The position numbers and the translations under genes are program-made. The notes beneath the pieces are model-generated. The model worked only from the letters and a program-made list of their open reading frames with translations, was not told where the DNA came from and made no database searches. Shown piece after piece: positions 34,195 through 46,575 of a stretch of 64,000 bases of DNA. The stretch is taken from positions 49,849,679 through 49,913,678 of the forward strand of contig CM018047.1 of NCBI GenBank assembly GCA_008638375.1, given 5' to 3'. The DNA is from Nyssa sinensis (taxonomy: Eukaryota > Streptophyta > Magnoliopsida > Cornales > Nyssaceae). The stretch's first letter is position 1, and each line of letters opens with the position of its first letter.

Positions 34195-35517
34195 ATTTGA
34201 ATGATTCTTAGAAAAACAGACCATGATTTTTTTTGAGTCATTTCGAAAGTGAGTGTTTTCAGATTTTTATAGAAAATCATAAGATTCAATGAGACAAACT
34301 TTTAATCTGATAAAAACCCACCAGTCATTATTCTTGTGAAGGAAACTAAAATCTATTTACTGTTGAAAGCCATTACAATTATTTTCTTCCAAATTATGTT
34401 TGTTCAAAGAGAAACACATTGATATGAATTAAGAAACGAAATGTTACTCAAATACCTTATAGAATAAGGCATACACATCCAAAACTCCACCTCTTAAATA
34501 AAACTAGACAGTCTCGGAGTACCCACATGGGAACAAATGGATCTAATTTGGCTGGTAGAAAAGGGCTAATCAAAACTCTGGCGATCTTTGTACGATCAAA
34601 ATAGCAACCAGAAGGACCTCACTCAAGTAGAAGATCATACATTATATTTTGCAGTATTTACTCCAATGACAATTTCTTCTACTTTACCCTAAAATTTAGT
34701 TGCAGTGAGTTTCTATGCTTCCTTTCATTTATATATTTATTATAGCTGTTTATAATATTATTTTTTTCTTTTATTGTTGTTAATATTGTTTTGAAATCTT
34801 GTGTACACCACAATAGTCATTCTCTTCTGTAAGTTCTTTATTTTTTCTTTCCCTATTTTTCTCTCAAATTTCTCTTGCTCCTCAGAGAAGTGAGAAGAAG
34901 TAATAGTAAATTAGCAAATCTGCAATTTGAATTTGTGGAAAGTCCTTACATTCAGGTTAGTGTTCTTACTACAATAGAGGTTAGTGTTTGTGGATATTCA
35001 GTGTCCTTGCATTATAATTTAAATTACATCAGATCAACCTAATAATGTCAAACTTTCCACCAAATAAATTGACAAAGCATCAGATCATAGTTGGGTGTTT
35101 AACATAAGATTATGTGCTTGACAAAGTAAGCTAATTTTTTCACTGAGAAATTTTTAACTAATTACATATGTTATTACTTGAAAGCACGAAATGGTAAAAA
35201 GTCAATATGGTTGTCTCCAGATTGACTCTATCTTCCAATATTCAGAATATTCAGATTTCAGGGTGAATTTGTGCAAATTTGCACGTTTACCTGGTCTATT
35301 TTCTAAGGGGGGCCATTGCTTACCAGCCCAACTGAGGCTACTGATTGTGTTCTCTTCTTGAGTTATTCTCTACATAGCCTTATGGGTGTAGGGGTCTATT
35401 TCATTAAATGAGAACTTGTGTGGAACATATTGTTGGAATTTAGAACTTTGTCTTATTTTAAATTCAATTGAATTTTAGACTATCTTTAGCTCACAATGTA
35501 TAGCTTAGAAAAGCAGG
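34195..35517. repeat. Duplicated intergenic module, second copy
   Basis: Homologous to 17941-19215 and 56516-57660 over its first 830 bp and to 21940-22160 and 57700-57920 over 35260-35480. It stops abruptly at AAAGCAGG (35510-35517), where the 13.9-kb composite element begins, and resumes at 49394. Confidence 0.8.
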
Positions 35518-35784
35518 CATAATTGTTAGTATCTTACGATATGCGATATATTTTAATCTATATCTATATCTATATCTATATCTATACTACCTATAAATGT
35601 ATGGATCTTCTTATGTGTTTTCTTCAAAGTGTTTTACACTTTTGTCACTTAGTTCACCAAAATACCCCCAACACACCTCTCATTCACAGTAAACCCACAG
35701 CACAAATTAACGGTTACAAACCGTTCAGCTCCCTCTCTCCCTTCTCCCCCGATATTTTGCCGGTTAGTGGATACAGAGAGCCAT

Positions 35785-36110
35785 GCCGCAATTCCTTTTG
35801 CAAAAAGTCCCAAATTATTAGTATACTCCTCTGATTTAGCAGACACCAATTACGAACAATTCCTTTTGCAAAAAGTCCCAGATTATTAGTATACTACTCT
35901 GTATACTCCCCTGGTAATCATCTTGTTTATGTGCTTTTTTTTTCCCTGTAAATAAAATCGAATATTGACTGCCATGCTGCAATTCCTTTTACAAAAAGTC
36001 CCAGTTTATTAGTATACTCCTCTGTATACTTCCCTGGTAATCATCTTGTTTATGTGCTTTTTTTTCCCCTGTAATCTGTGGTGCCCAAATTTGGATTGTG
36101 TTGTTGGTAG
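35785..36110 (+). repeat. Local repeats in captured intron
   Basis: The word AATTCCTTTTGCAAAAAGTC (or one-base variants) occurs near 35790, 35859 and 35981, each followed by TATTAGTATACT-CTCTG. A second word, CTGGTAATCATCTTGTTTAT, occurs near 35911, 36036 and 36647. This is intron DNA just upstream of the WRKY exon, duplicated in place. Confidence 0.8.
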
Positions 36111-36137
36111 TTAACTACTTCAATTTGTTATTTTCAG

Positions 36138-36263
36138 GAAACTAAGGATAAAGAGAAAAACCCGAGTTCAGGCTGTGAGTAATAAACTAGCAGACATACC
36201 TCCTGATGATTACACTTGGAGGAAATATGGGCAGAAGCCCATAAAGGGATCTCCACATCCAAG
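36138..36263 (+). pseudogene. WRKY transcription factor group IId, one exon (start of WRKY domain)
   Basis: Preceded by a good acceptor (TTATTTTCAG) and followed by a donor (AAG|GTTTGC), the exon encodes [17 protein letters not shown], then the DNA-contacting WRKYGQK, and stops at GSPHPR. The basic segment before the domain and the intron position after PR are typical of group IId (WRKY7/11/15/17 type) factors, which bind W-box promoters. The exons carrying the calmodulin-binding N-terminus and the zinc-finger half are absent, so it cannot make a working factor. Confidence 0.88.
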
Positions 36264-36646
36264 GTTTGCTGATTTTCTTTTGCTTTCTTTCGTTAGTTCC
36301 TTTCAATTAATGTTTTCAGTACTCTTTTAAACCAGTGATTATGTCAAATACTGTGTTCAAATATGTTGTTTCAAGGTATACTAAAAGGAAAGTTATGTTT
36401 GAATTCAGAAAATAATATGTTCAATGCATATTTTGGTAGCGATTTTAGAATCAGTAATGCAAAGCATATTAATCATTGGCCCCAATCCTACTAGATGTGA
36501 AGACTGCTTGCTTGCCTGATGAGTAGTAATTACCTGGTTTGCCCTGACTTTCCATTTACATGTGAAACAAATGAAGTCGCTGAAGTGTAGCAACAACTGC
36601 ATAATTGGTGTCTTCAAGTTGACAATGACAGTAATGAAAAGTTCCC

Positions 36647-36778
36647 TGGTAATCATCTTGTTTATGTGCTTTTTTTTCCCTGTAATCTGTGGTGCCCAAA
36701 TTTGGATTGTGTTGTTGGTAGTTAACTACAATTTGTTATTTTCAGGAAACTAAGGATAAACAGAAAAACCCGAGTTCT
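36647..36778 (+). repeat. Second copy of the WRKY intron-exon junction
   Basis: Repeats about 130 bp found at 36036-36172, including the acceptor and the first bases of the WRKY exon (GAAACTAAGGATAAA). It then passes directly into the NOTCHLESS 5' leader at about 36779, marking a fusion point between two source genes. Confidence 0.85.
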
Positions 36779-37037
36779 GGCTACCCTCTTCAGTTACATC
36801 AATTCTTGCAGAATCCTGAGTTCTGAGATCCTAACTCAAGAATTTCTCAGCCTTAATCTCGAATCACTTATGGAAACAACAATGGAAGTCGAGGTAGAAG
36901 AACAGAGAGAGATGGACCACAACGTCATGTGCCTTTTAACGGACGCAGAAGGGACTCCTTTGGGATTTCCCATTTATCTTCCTCAAAACGCTGGTCCGAA
37001 AGAGCTTCAACAAATGGTCAACAAGCTTCTCAGCAAT
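36779..37037 (+). pseudogene. NOTCHLESS homolog, 5' leader and first coding exon
   Basis: ATG at 36870 opens METTMEVEVEEQREMDHN, then VMCLLTDAEGTPLGFPIYLP and QNAGPKELQQMVNKLLSN, ending at a perfect donor AAT|GTAAGT (37038). This is the start of the NLE domain of the ribosome-assembly WD40 protein Notchless/Rsa4 (60S subunit maturation in the nucleolus). The next exon and the WD repeats are not found in the following 3 kb. The exon lacks stops and keeps its leader, so it looks like a recent fragment, not a decayed gene. Confidence 0.85.
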
Positions 37038-38195
37038 GTAAGTAAACGTCCAACTTGTTATGCATATTTTTTATTCTATCATCTAACTCTCTATCCTGTA
37101 TATTGATGATACATGCATTGGCAATGTTCAAGTTAATAACAATTAACAAACTGAGGTATTCACAGTTAACCTTGTGCCAAATTTTATTGCATTTCTAAGT
37201 TAATTGTCTGATTTTCAATCCAAATTTAGAATATATTTAATGGAAGAAATATTTATTCGAGTTTCTTGAACCATATTCTTTGTAATTTTGCATTTCTTTT
37301 TTCAATTTATGACAAGATTTTACTACGTTTTGGTTTTGGGCCTTTTGGCTGCATGTCCAGTGGAAAGTTTTCCGAGCACTTCAAGTTATATTACAGTGTC
37401 AAATGCAATATTTGTTATTCGGAGTTAAATAAAGAGGAAAGAATTTTGATGAGATCATTGTAATAAGACATATTTGAATGGTCTGTGGAATTTGAATTGT
37501 TCCATGATATTTTGTGTCACAATTAGTGCAAATCTATTGTTCTGAAAGAAATATTACATGAAATGGCTACTTATGGCATTAATGCTAAAAAATTGAAGTT
37601 GGTTCAGCACCCGTGTGATCTTATAAATGTCTCATGCCATTAGCTTTGTTGATGGCTCTCGATTTCTCTAACAGAATCCTTTCCTTGAGATGGCTTTGGT
37701 GCTTTTAAATACCATTCAATGCCCTATTTAAAAAGAAAGCATTACTGGCCATAGTTGTGGGAACTGTAGATATGGTTGCGTTTAGACTTCTGTGAACTGA
37801 TAAGTGATAAACTTTGGATTTTTGATTTAAACTTTTGTGATCAATTCAAAATCACTCATTATGACATGTTAATTTCATTGAAATCAGAGTTATAATTAGG
37901 CCCCTTGTGTTACCAGGTATTGAAGCTAGGGATAATAGTTCTTTGGAATTGAAATTTGAATGTTCAATTCTTCTATTGGTTGGCCAAATGAAGTAGAACT
38001 TAACTCCGCCAGAGTGGTTTTAAATTTCTTTACGCTTTTCTTGGTAAGGTAGATCCATATTTTAACTCTAGAATGCTCTATTAATGGATTAGGAATTCTC
38101 TTAATTGGACTTGGGGTAAAGCTGATTCTGTTGTTTGGGTTCATTTGCAATTGGGCCTTGGAATTATAAAGTTGCTGCTTTTTCCAGTAATAGAA
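37038..38195. other. Captured or filler DNA without recognised gene
   Basis: Includes the first part of the NOTCHLESS intron. No further exon of that gene, or of any other, could be identified. Confidence 0.45.
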
Positions 38196-38199
38196 AGAA

Positions 38200-39267
38200 G
38201 AATAGCAAAATACCATTTTTTCCCCTGATGGGATCATATACAACATCCTTATTTGGCTTCCTGCCAAGATTCTTACAATGTTATGAGGTATGTCCATTGA
38301 AAGTGGTATAATATAATCCATGACCCTGTTTTCATAAATGCACACCTTCTCGGCTCAGCTGCTGGCCTGTTCCTCCAATCCAGTTTTCCTCCACATTCTG
38401 CCCATTTTCTGGTTATGGGGAGAAGGAATGTTAGATTAACAAAAGTGAAGTTTAGGTTTCCTTCACTATTTTTGGCATGTTGTGATGGTCTAATTTTGTT
38501 ATGTAACCCAGAAAATTCATGAATTTTCCATGTTGGAAATCCTGTTATGCAGCAACAAGTGCCCTCCCTTATATTACATGAGTTTGTAAAGGATAGCTTT
38601 TGTTCTGGATTAGCATGTGCTCCTTCTTCTAGGGAATACAAAATGGTGCATGTCACCGATGTCGGTCTACATTGATCAGAAGTAATCTATAAAGACCAAT
38701 GTGTGATATTGACTCTGGGTGATGATGATGCATGGAGATTGATTAATACTGAACATATATCTGACACAAATTGGTATATGTTTTATCTTCGCCCAAAATC
38801 TGTTGGAGGGTTGTAGTTTCTCATCTCCTTACATTCTTGCTTTTGATGTGGAAGCTGAAATAATTCACCATGTTCCTGTTCCATATGGCTGTGATGGAGA
38901 TAACATTTATTTGCAGTCAGGGAGCTCTGTCTTGCATGACCAAGCATTCGAATCTTCAGGGGAAGTTCTGGGCTTTCACAGAATCTAAGATTGAGTGTGG
39001 ACAAAGCTTTTCAAAATTGACTTGGAAGGTACAAAATGTAGGTTGGATCACTTGTTTTGTTCTAAGAAGTATAGTTCTCTTTATCCTGTTGCCTTGTTAA
39101 AGAATGGGAACTCAGTGGTCTTCTCTGCTTTAAGTCCTTCGAACACCTACATTGTTCACAATGTCAAGACAGCAGAAACTTTTCAATGTTGGAAGGATGA
39201 CAAAGTTCCTTATTTCATCGAAGCGCATGTTAACCTTCTCATAATGTTTTTAGTTTTCTTCGTGTAA
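38200..39267 (+). pseudogene. F-box protein with F-box-associated domain, degenerate
   Basis: Reading across frameshifts gives an F-box-like start (PDGIIYNILIWLPAKILTM near 38226-38281, then KWYNIIHDPVFINAHL). Further on come FRFPSLFLACCDGLILLCNP, VPSLILHEFVKDSFCSG and YKMVHVTDVG, and an F-box-associated C-terminal part (GEVLGFHRI near 38970, then KIDLEG, YPVALLKNGNSVVFS, NTYIVHNVKTAETFQCW). Such proteins are substrate adaptors of SCF ubiquitin ligases. At least three in-frame stops and several frame changes break the gene, so it is dead. It has no introns in this span, as usual for this family. Confidence 0.75.
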
Positions 39268-40294
39268 TTATATACCAAAGAATTCTTTTGGCTTTACCTA
39301 AGAATCTTATTTGAAATGTGCTTATATGATATTAGTTCATCTTGCATTGATAGTGTTGATGTTTCTTATGCCTTAATATTATGATATTAGTTCACTATTT
39401 ATTAATATTTTCACTGCATCAGTCTTTTTACTTTTCTGGTATAAGGGAAGTGATCTTGCCATGCCAGATAGGTCTTCAAACAGAATGGGAAGCAGCTGCA
39501 GTCTTTTATCTCTTCTTTATTTTGTTTCTTTGATTTCTTTTTTATTACCAGCCCTACCCATCTGTATGTGAGTGTGTGTGATATTTCATGTGTACTTGTC
39601 AGGCAATGATATTATATGTACTCTACAACCATAAACACAATACTGATAATGACAGATAATAACAATAATTCAACTTATTTATATCTTTGACTCTTAGCAT
39701 TTTCATTTCCTATCATCTAAACATGAGATTGTGTTGAATGATATTCTTCAAGTCAAGAGTGTGACACCGGAGTTTACTTGTCCATAATCATAGTTTGTTC
39801 TTCTTCGAATTTATCTTGTCTTGGAACTTGTCATTCGTCATGATGTTTTTAGGTTAGTGATAAAAATTGAACTCTTAACCCGAATTTTTATCTTAGATGC
39901 ATTGTTTATATTACTTTACTTTAGTGGCTTTAGCTATTGTTGTGTTTATATTACTTTGTTACAGTGGCTTTGGCTATTGTTGAATGTGGTCATTTTTCCT
40001 TTCAATTGCTATGTGAATTATGATTTTCGCTGGTCTAGTTGACCAAAACAGATTATTTTATCTGTCTTACTTGTGAACCGGTTTGAGTTGTGTTAATTTG
40101 TATTTTATTACCTTCAATAACTAATGATTTTGAAGTTGGATTAAAGCTGCAGTTAGCTCCCTTTGCTTTGTTCTTTTCTTTAATAAAATAAATAAACTTT
40201 CACTGTCATAATGATTGGTGCTTAGGTCCTATAACAAACTGCACGGGTGTAATATTTTATGTTTATATACATATATATATATATATGTATATAT
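39268..40294. other. No gene recognised
   Basis: AT-rich sequence between the F-box pseudogene and the AGPase fragment, ending in a TA repeat (40270-40297). Confidence 0.4.
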
Positions 40295-40313
40295 ATACTG
40301 GGTGGAGGCGCTG
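40295..40313 (+). repeat. Duplicated 19-bp piece of AGPase exon
   Basis: The 19 bases ATACTGGGTGGAGGCGCTG occur here and again at 40659-40677 inside the AGPase exon, 364 bp downstream, where they encode the ILGGGAG motif. This copy leads into unrelated sequence. Confidence 0.9.
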
Positions 40314-40632
40314 CAACTTCAAACTTTGTCTTCACAACGTGCACTCTTCGATCAACTCTTCGATTGTCATATCGCAATAGAAGCAATCTCAATAAAATCA
40401 TTCTTCATCTTCACCTTTGCAGCATACCAAACCAAAAATCGAACTGGTCATCCCAACCATAATCTTCATCTTCACCACCATTCGATCACCAGAACAACAA
40501 TTTTCAAGGGGCACAATCTTCAATCGATCATCCCATCGCAAAAGCAACAATCTTAGTAAAATCTATTGCAGCACACCAGAAATCGAATCGATCATCCCAA
40601 CAATAAACGTCATCTTACTCTAATCTCTCTCT

Positions 40633-41573
40633 CTTTCTCTGTGAATGTAGCTTCAATCATACTGGGTGGAGGCGCTGGGACTCGCCTCTTCCCTCTTACT
40701 AGCCAAAGAACAAAACCAACTGTAAGTAAACATTTCTATGTGCTCTTATTTCTTAAATTATTGGAATTTTACTTTAACATTATTGAATGCCAGATGTGAT
40801 ATTGCTGGGGAAGATTATTCAAAGTTGTTTCAAGTTTTAGAAAATCAAGTCAGTGTAAGCCTAATTGGATTTTTTTGACTTCCAGGGGAATATATCATCC
40901 TCAAGAGTCAAATTATTCACAATCGAGAACAATTATCCTTGAGTTGTTGTTTTTTTTTTTTGGATCAATGATCATGAACTTATACAAAAAAAGAAAGAAA
41001 GGATGCAAATTGTATGGTAATTTGCTTTTGTGTTTTTTTTTCCCCCTTTTCTGCAGGTTCTAATTGGGGGTTGTTACAGGCTAATTGAGGTGCCCATGAG
41101 TAATTGCATCAACAGTGGCATAAGAAAGATTTTCATCCTAACCCAATTCAATTCTTTCTCTCTCAATCGGCACCTTGCTCGCACATATAACTTTGGAAAT
41201 GACATGAATTTCAGTGATGGATTTGTGGAGGTAAGATGAATTAGGTGAGTATAAGACATTAGACAGAAAATGGGAAAACCTATATAACTTACCAATACCA
41301 TAAGAGTTGTATTATAAAAAAATTAGCTTTTACTCTGAATACCATTTTGAGGTTCACTGTTGCTCAGGAATTTTCTTTTTAAAGATAAACATTTTATTTT
41401 TTAAAGAAGTTTTTTCATTTTGCTAATAATTTTTGGTGAAACTTCCTAATGACTCAATGCCCTATTTCCCTTGGAGACAGGTTTTGGCTGCCACTCAAAC
41501 ACCTGGCGAAGCAGGAAAGAGGTGGTTCCAAGGAACAGCTGATGCTGTGAGGCAATTTATATGGGTATTTGAG
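40633..41573 (+). pseudogene. ADP-glucose pyrophosphorylase large subunit, three exons
   Basis: Exons: about 40633-40721 ([19 protein letters not shown], the nucleotide-binding signature), 41057-41230 ([47 protein letters not shown]) and 41481-41573 ([20 protein letters not shown] then [11 protein letters not shown]). Junctions are GTAAGT, GTAAGA and GTGGGA donors with proper acceptors, and the frame stays open. The enzyme makes ADP-glucose for starch in plastids. Transit peptide and everything after IWVFE are missing: the next expected exon is replaced by a LINE. So this is a partial copy of about 110 codons. Confidence 0.88.
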
Positions 41574-41588
41574 GTGGGATCTTAAGAG

Positions 41589-44500
41589 TTAACATCTTTC
41601 CTTAACATTTAAAATATAACCTTGAAAAAGGACTAAGTGGGCTTCTAAATGATTCGTGTAGGATGTCGAGCACATATTGATTTTGAAAATACCCAGTTGC
41701 ATTAATCTTTCGAAATAGTTTAATCTACCCCACCAAACAATCCAGCCAAAACATTTCACTCTTGGAGGAGCTAGATTATTCCAGATTAATTTCAACTGAT
41801 GGTTCTTATTACCCAGACCCGCCTAAAAAATAATATATAAAGATTTCACAGAGAACACACCCGAGCCTTCAGCTTTCCACACAATAGAGTCTTGCATGTC
41901 AGGCCGAAAACGAAGAGTATGGCAATGTGAGAATGGAGTTTTTCGAGTTCGTCCTCTTCCTAACCAAGTAATGTTCTTCCAAATTCCAGATTACAGACTC
42001 TGACTTGAAAAACTTCCTTCAGAGTTACATCCTTCTTAATTGCCAAACTAAATAATCTTGGGAACAATTGCTTCAAAGATACATCAGACAACCAAGAATC
42101 ATGCCAAAATAATAATCTTTTACCATTACCAATCTTCAAAGAAAAGTTTCTTTTGAATAATTGAAACAATCTCGAATTTCCTGATTTTACCTGAATGATA
42201 GCCTTCCATATTGTAGAATAACTACTGCTATTACTGGAGTCAGGTAGCCAACAACCATCAGGTATACCATACTTTTCGCAAATCAATTTTCTCCACAATG
42301 CATTTTCTTCGCAACCAAATCTCCACCACCATTTTAGAAGTAAAGAATTATTCATATCTCTTATTCTTCTTATGCCTAAGCCACCCATATTCTTACTTAA
42401 ATAACACCATCCCATTTAATCAAATGCATCTTCCTTGATTTGTCACAGCTTCCCCATAAAAAATTACTGCATAATTTTTGAATTTCTCTAGCAACCTTGA
42501 CGGCATCTTAAATACTGACATGTAATAAACTTGGAGATTGCTTAAAACTGACTTGATTAGCACCACTCTTCCTCCCATCGAAAGATATCTCTTCTTCCAG
42601 TTTGCTAATCTTTTACTTACTTTATCCAAAACTGGCTTCCAAGTATTCACTGCTCTAGGACTGTCCCCGAGAGGTAAACCAAGATAGGTAATAAGGAGAG
42701 AATGAACACTACATCTTAAAGTATTAGAAAGTTCACTCAACTGTAAATCACTGACACCCACCCCTGCAATTACACTCTTAGAAAAATTTACTTGCATGCT
42801 TGAACATATTTCAAAACATCTGAGTAGTCTTTTGATGTTAATGATTTCCTGCAAATCAGCCTTACATAATAAAATGGTCTTGTCTGCAAATTGAAGATGT
42901 GAAAGAATCATGCCATTATTACCAATTGATACTCTTGTCACCAACCCCAACTGCCTGGCTCTATGAAAGAATAGATTTAACCCTTCAGCTACTATCAGAA
43001 ACAAGAAAGGAAATAATTGATCTCCTTGCCTCAATCCTTTTTGCATTCTAAATTCTCAAGAGGGTGATCCATTAACCAAAATTGAGAGGGAAGCAGTTGA
43101 CACACATTCACGATTCCATCTCAACCATTTTTTACCAAAACTGAAACCTTCTCGAAGTCTAATTTTATAATCAGACCTTTATTCTTCTTTTTTCTTCCAA
43201 TCATCTACCACCTCATTAGCGACCAGAACACCATCTTGAATACTTATTCTACCTAGAAATGCTGATTGTACCTACCCAATCAGTTTTGGTAACACTTATT
43301 GCAATCTACAAGACAATATTTTAGCCAACACTTTATAAACACAACCAAAAAGGCTGATAGGTCTGAATTCAGATGGGTTTGATGGGTTTTCTTTCTTAGG
43401 AATAAGAGTCATGAAAGCTGAGTTCAAGCCTTTGACCAATCTAGCCTTCTCAGCAAACTCATGAATAAAGTTCAAGAATTCCTTCTTCATAAACTTCCAA
43501 CTCTTTCTAATGCTTAAAAAATTAAACCCATATAGACCAGGGGCTTTATTACCCCCACATGCTTTTATTGCTTCCCATATCTCTTCTTCAGAGAATTTTT
43601 CTTCAATTGTTCTTCTGTCAACATCATTTAAACTATCAACCATCAATGAGTTGGATAGGAATGACCTATTATACTAATCTTCCTTGTAAATTTCCTGGAA
43701 ATAATCGAAGAAGTGACTCTTTAATTCATTAGGATTTTTCAAAGGAACCCCATTGATTGATAAAGAGTCAATGAAACTCCTCCTTTGCCTCCAATTAGCA
43801 ATCTAGTGGAAACATTTAGTATTATTGTCTCTTTTCAAAGACCATTCCATTCTTGATTTCTGAAGCCATAACCATTCCAACATCTTACTGACTTTCCAAA
43901 ATTCTATTTTAAGACCCTTACTTTTATTTTTCTCTTCTTCATTTAGTGTTCTATTTTCAGCTATCAAATCCAGTGCATGTAAAGCTTCCTCAATCTTCTT
44001 TATTTGTACATTCAGATCTCACAATCCAGATTTATTCCATTCTTTCAATGCCTTCCTTAAACCCTGAAATTTCTTGAATAAAATAAAACCTGCTCTCCCA
44101 TCTATCTTTATATCTTCCTAAAAATTCTCCATAATCTTCAAAAACTTTGGAAACAATAACCAAGCATTCAAGAATTTGAAAGGCCTAGGCCCCCAATCTC
44201 GATCATCTTCCTTCAATACAATTGGGCAATGATCTGAGAGGTTTCTTGCCAACCCCCATTGCTTGAATTTAAATTTATCCAATCATTCATGATCTAACAG
44301 AAATCTATCAATTTTGCTCCATTTCTCCATATCTTGAGAATTAGACCAAGTGAAATTCCTTCCCAACAATGGTATATCAATTACTTCTAAACTTTCAATA
44401 AAATTTTTAAAATCTCTCATTCCAACGTCTCTTCTAGAACACCCTTGTCTTTCATTCACACTTGTTATTTTGTTGAAATCCCCACCCAAAACACCATGGT

Positions 44501-44770
44501 GTTGGAAATCTGGGTTTTAGATCTAACAGTCTTTTCCACAATAATTGCCTATCACCAACAACATTAAGACCGTAAACATTAACCAAAGAACACCTGAAGT
44601 TAGGTTTGACAATACCTGATATTAGTAGAAAGTGTCAGTTACTACAGGCCTGCTACATTGAAAACATTGTCGGATCCCAAATACAAAGTAAACCGCCTAT
44701 CGTTTCCTCAGCATCCACTTCCACGAATTCAAGACCAGAGTTTGGTACTGCATCAGCCACTAAGAATTTA
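41589..44770 (-). mobile_element. LINE (L1-type non-LTR retrotransposon), 5'-truncated and decayed
   Basis: On the minus strand: apurinic endonuclease remnant (about 44770-44283, with GGDFNKI and WSKIDRFL), reverse transcriptase (43646-43296, NKAPGLYGFN and FMTLIPKKENPSNPSEFRPI; 43046-42420, LRQGDQLFPFLF, FADKTILL, YLGLPLG, GGRVVLIKSVLSNL), and the downstream zinc-binding RT-associated domain (42415-41960 and 41795-41589, MGGLGIRRIRDMN, PPRVKCFGWIVWWG). The catalytic box reads FADK where an active enzyme has FADD, and several stops break the frame. The 5' end including any gag-like ORF1 is missing. Both a poly-A tail and target duplication are unclear. Confidence 0.88.
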
Positions 44771-46495
44771 GAATGATTAATTTATAATATAGAAACATTA
44801 CCCCTCCATATCAAAGATTTATTTGTAGCCTACATATTCAATTTATAATTTTATAAGAGACATACAATAAATAAAAAAGGAGGCCTAGGTCATTATATTA
44901 TATAGTCAAAAGTTCCTGTAATATTATTTTTTTACAAAAATCAAACTCGGTGAGGACTACAAACGCATGCAATCTAGCTAAAAGGTTGTTTACGGTCCAT
45001 TAATTAGTGTTGGACTACATCACCTATATTAATGTTCTACTTTGTTTAATTTGTAAAATCAAATATAATGTATACCCATACAATGATACTATTAAGTGAA
45101 TGATCGTTATCATATCCATAGACATGATTTTACAAATCAAACCAAGCAAATACTTAACAAAGTTGTGAAACCCAAAATCGACAGGACATGTATATGTAGA
45201 AAAATAAAAAAAAAATCATTTTGATTTTTTCAACTCAAACCCCTTGATAATATGAATCATATGACAAACATGTTGTTTAAGATATCAACATATTACATTT
45301 TTAATACTGTGACATCTTTAAGGTCGATTCAGGCCTAGATGATCCCAATCTCATGACAATGAAGGACAGCTAGAATAACATTATGAAGCATTGTTTTATC
45401 GATTTTTCATAAAATAAATTTCTTGCGTGTGTGAGATATATATGCATGCACCTAGACACATACATGCATATATTGATAGAAGTTTTATTTAGGCATTCAT
45501 TAGGAGGTGAAATTTTGTGTCAAGATCAACTTTCTGACAAATATTTATGAGCTACCACCATGTAAAAATGAATCAAGTATGAAAAAATTCAATCACATTA
45601 GACTTTTTTTATAATCCATCTAAAAATTATTAACCAAAATTATGACAACATTAATTCAAGAAATCAAACAAATCTATCAAAAGCTCATGTACCATTTGGT
45701 TGGTTGAAAATTTAAAAAAAAATGCAGACTTGTAAAAATAAATAAAATAAAATAAATAACCGATCAATCATATCCACAATAAAATGACAATTGCAATTAA
45801 AATCTGATCATGAAAATTCATTGAATAAGTGGAAGAATATATATTTTAGTATATTTAGTCACATAGTAGAGTCCATTACCAGACCTCCAACAACCCCTAA
45901 TTTTTTCCAATGCCATGTCATTTTGATTTCATGCACAAAACATAATCACAAGTAATTCCATAACATCGCAACCAGTAAAATTTACAAAAATAAAAAAAAT
46001 AGAAAAAAGACCCCGAATTAATGTTTTTAGAAAATAGAACCCCCTAATACTTATTCAATAATGAAATCCAGGTTATACTACAAATTTACCTAAAGAAATT
46101 TTATATGCTACAATGAATGATCTCTAGCATAGCAACAAGTGCAATCATGGTTCATCTATGTAAGAAAGAGAACTCGAAATTGATTACTGTTTGCAGCCAA
46201 GCAAAATCTCAACAATACATCAAGGCCTGCAAATTTCATATAACCTTGTTGTTAGTTATTGAACTTGGAAGCCAATTAATAGCAAAAAAATAGTAAATGT
46301 CATGAATATTTATTCTTCTTACTCATCATTGCTTCAAAATAGACACTTTTATGTGGGACAAGAAGCTTGTATCTCAACCACTGGTTCTTAGAATCCCGTT
46401 GGAGAAGCCCCCAGTCCATAACAAGGTCCCAATATGTACCAATTATTACTACAATCACTAAGGCAATCCAAGCTATCATCCTTCAACCAAACCAT
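44771..46495. other. No gene recognised
   Basis: AT-rich DNA to the right of the LINE. The AGPase exon expected next was looked for and not found. Confidence 0.4.
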
Positions 46496-46499
46496 CTGT

Positions 46500-46575
46500 T
46501 GAGAGTGTATGACCTTACCCTTGCAAGCATAGAGACTGTTTCCATGACTTGAACCCATGACATCTAGGTTATCTT
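46500..46575 (-). mobile_element. tRNA-related SINE fragment
   Basis: On the minus strand TGGGTTCAAGTCATGGAAAC followed by AGTCTCTATGCTTGCAAGGGTAAGG: a tRNA-like B-box (GGTTCAAGTC) with the conserved downstream block of plant Au-type SINEs. Only the promoter part is recognisable. Confidence 0.6.

Noticed and set aside
35523..35600. CTATAT repeat at the left end of the composite element as a possible promoter
   Set aside because: Simple repeat expansion; no other promoter signal or transcript evidence.
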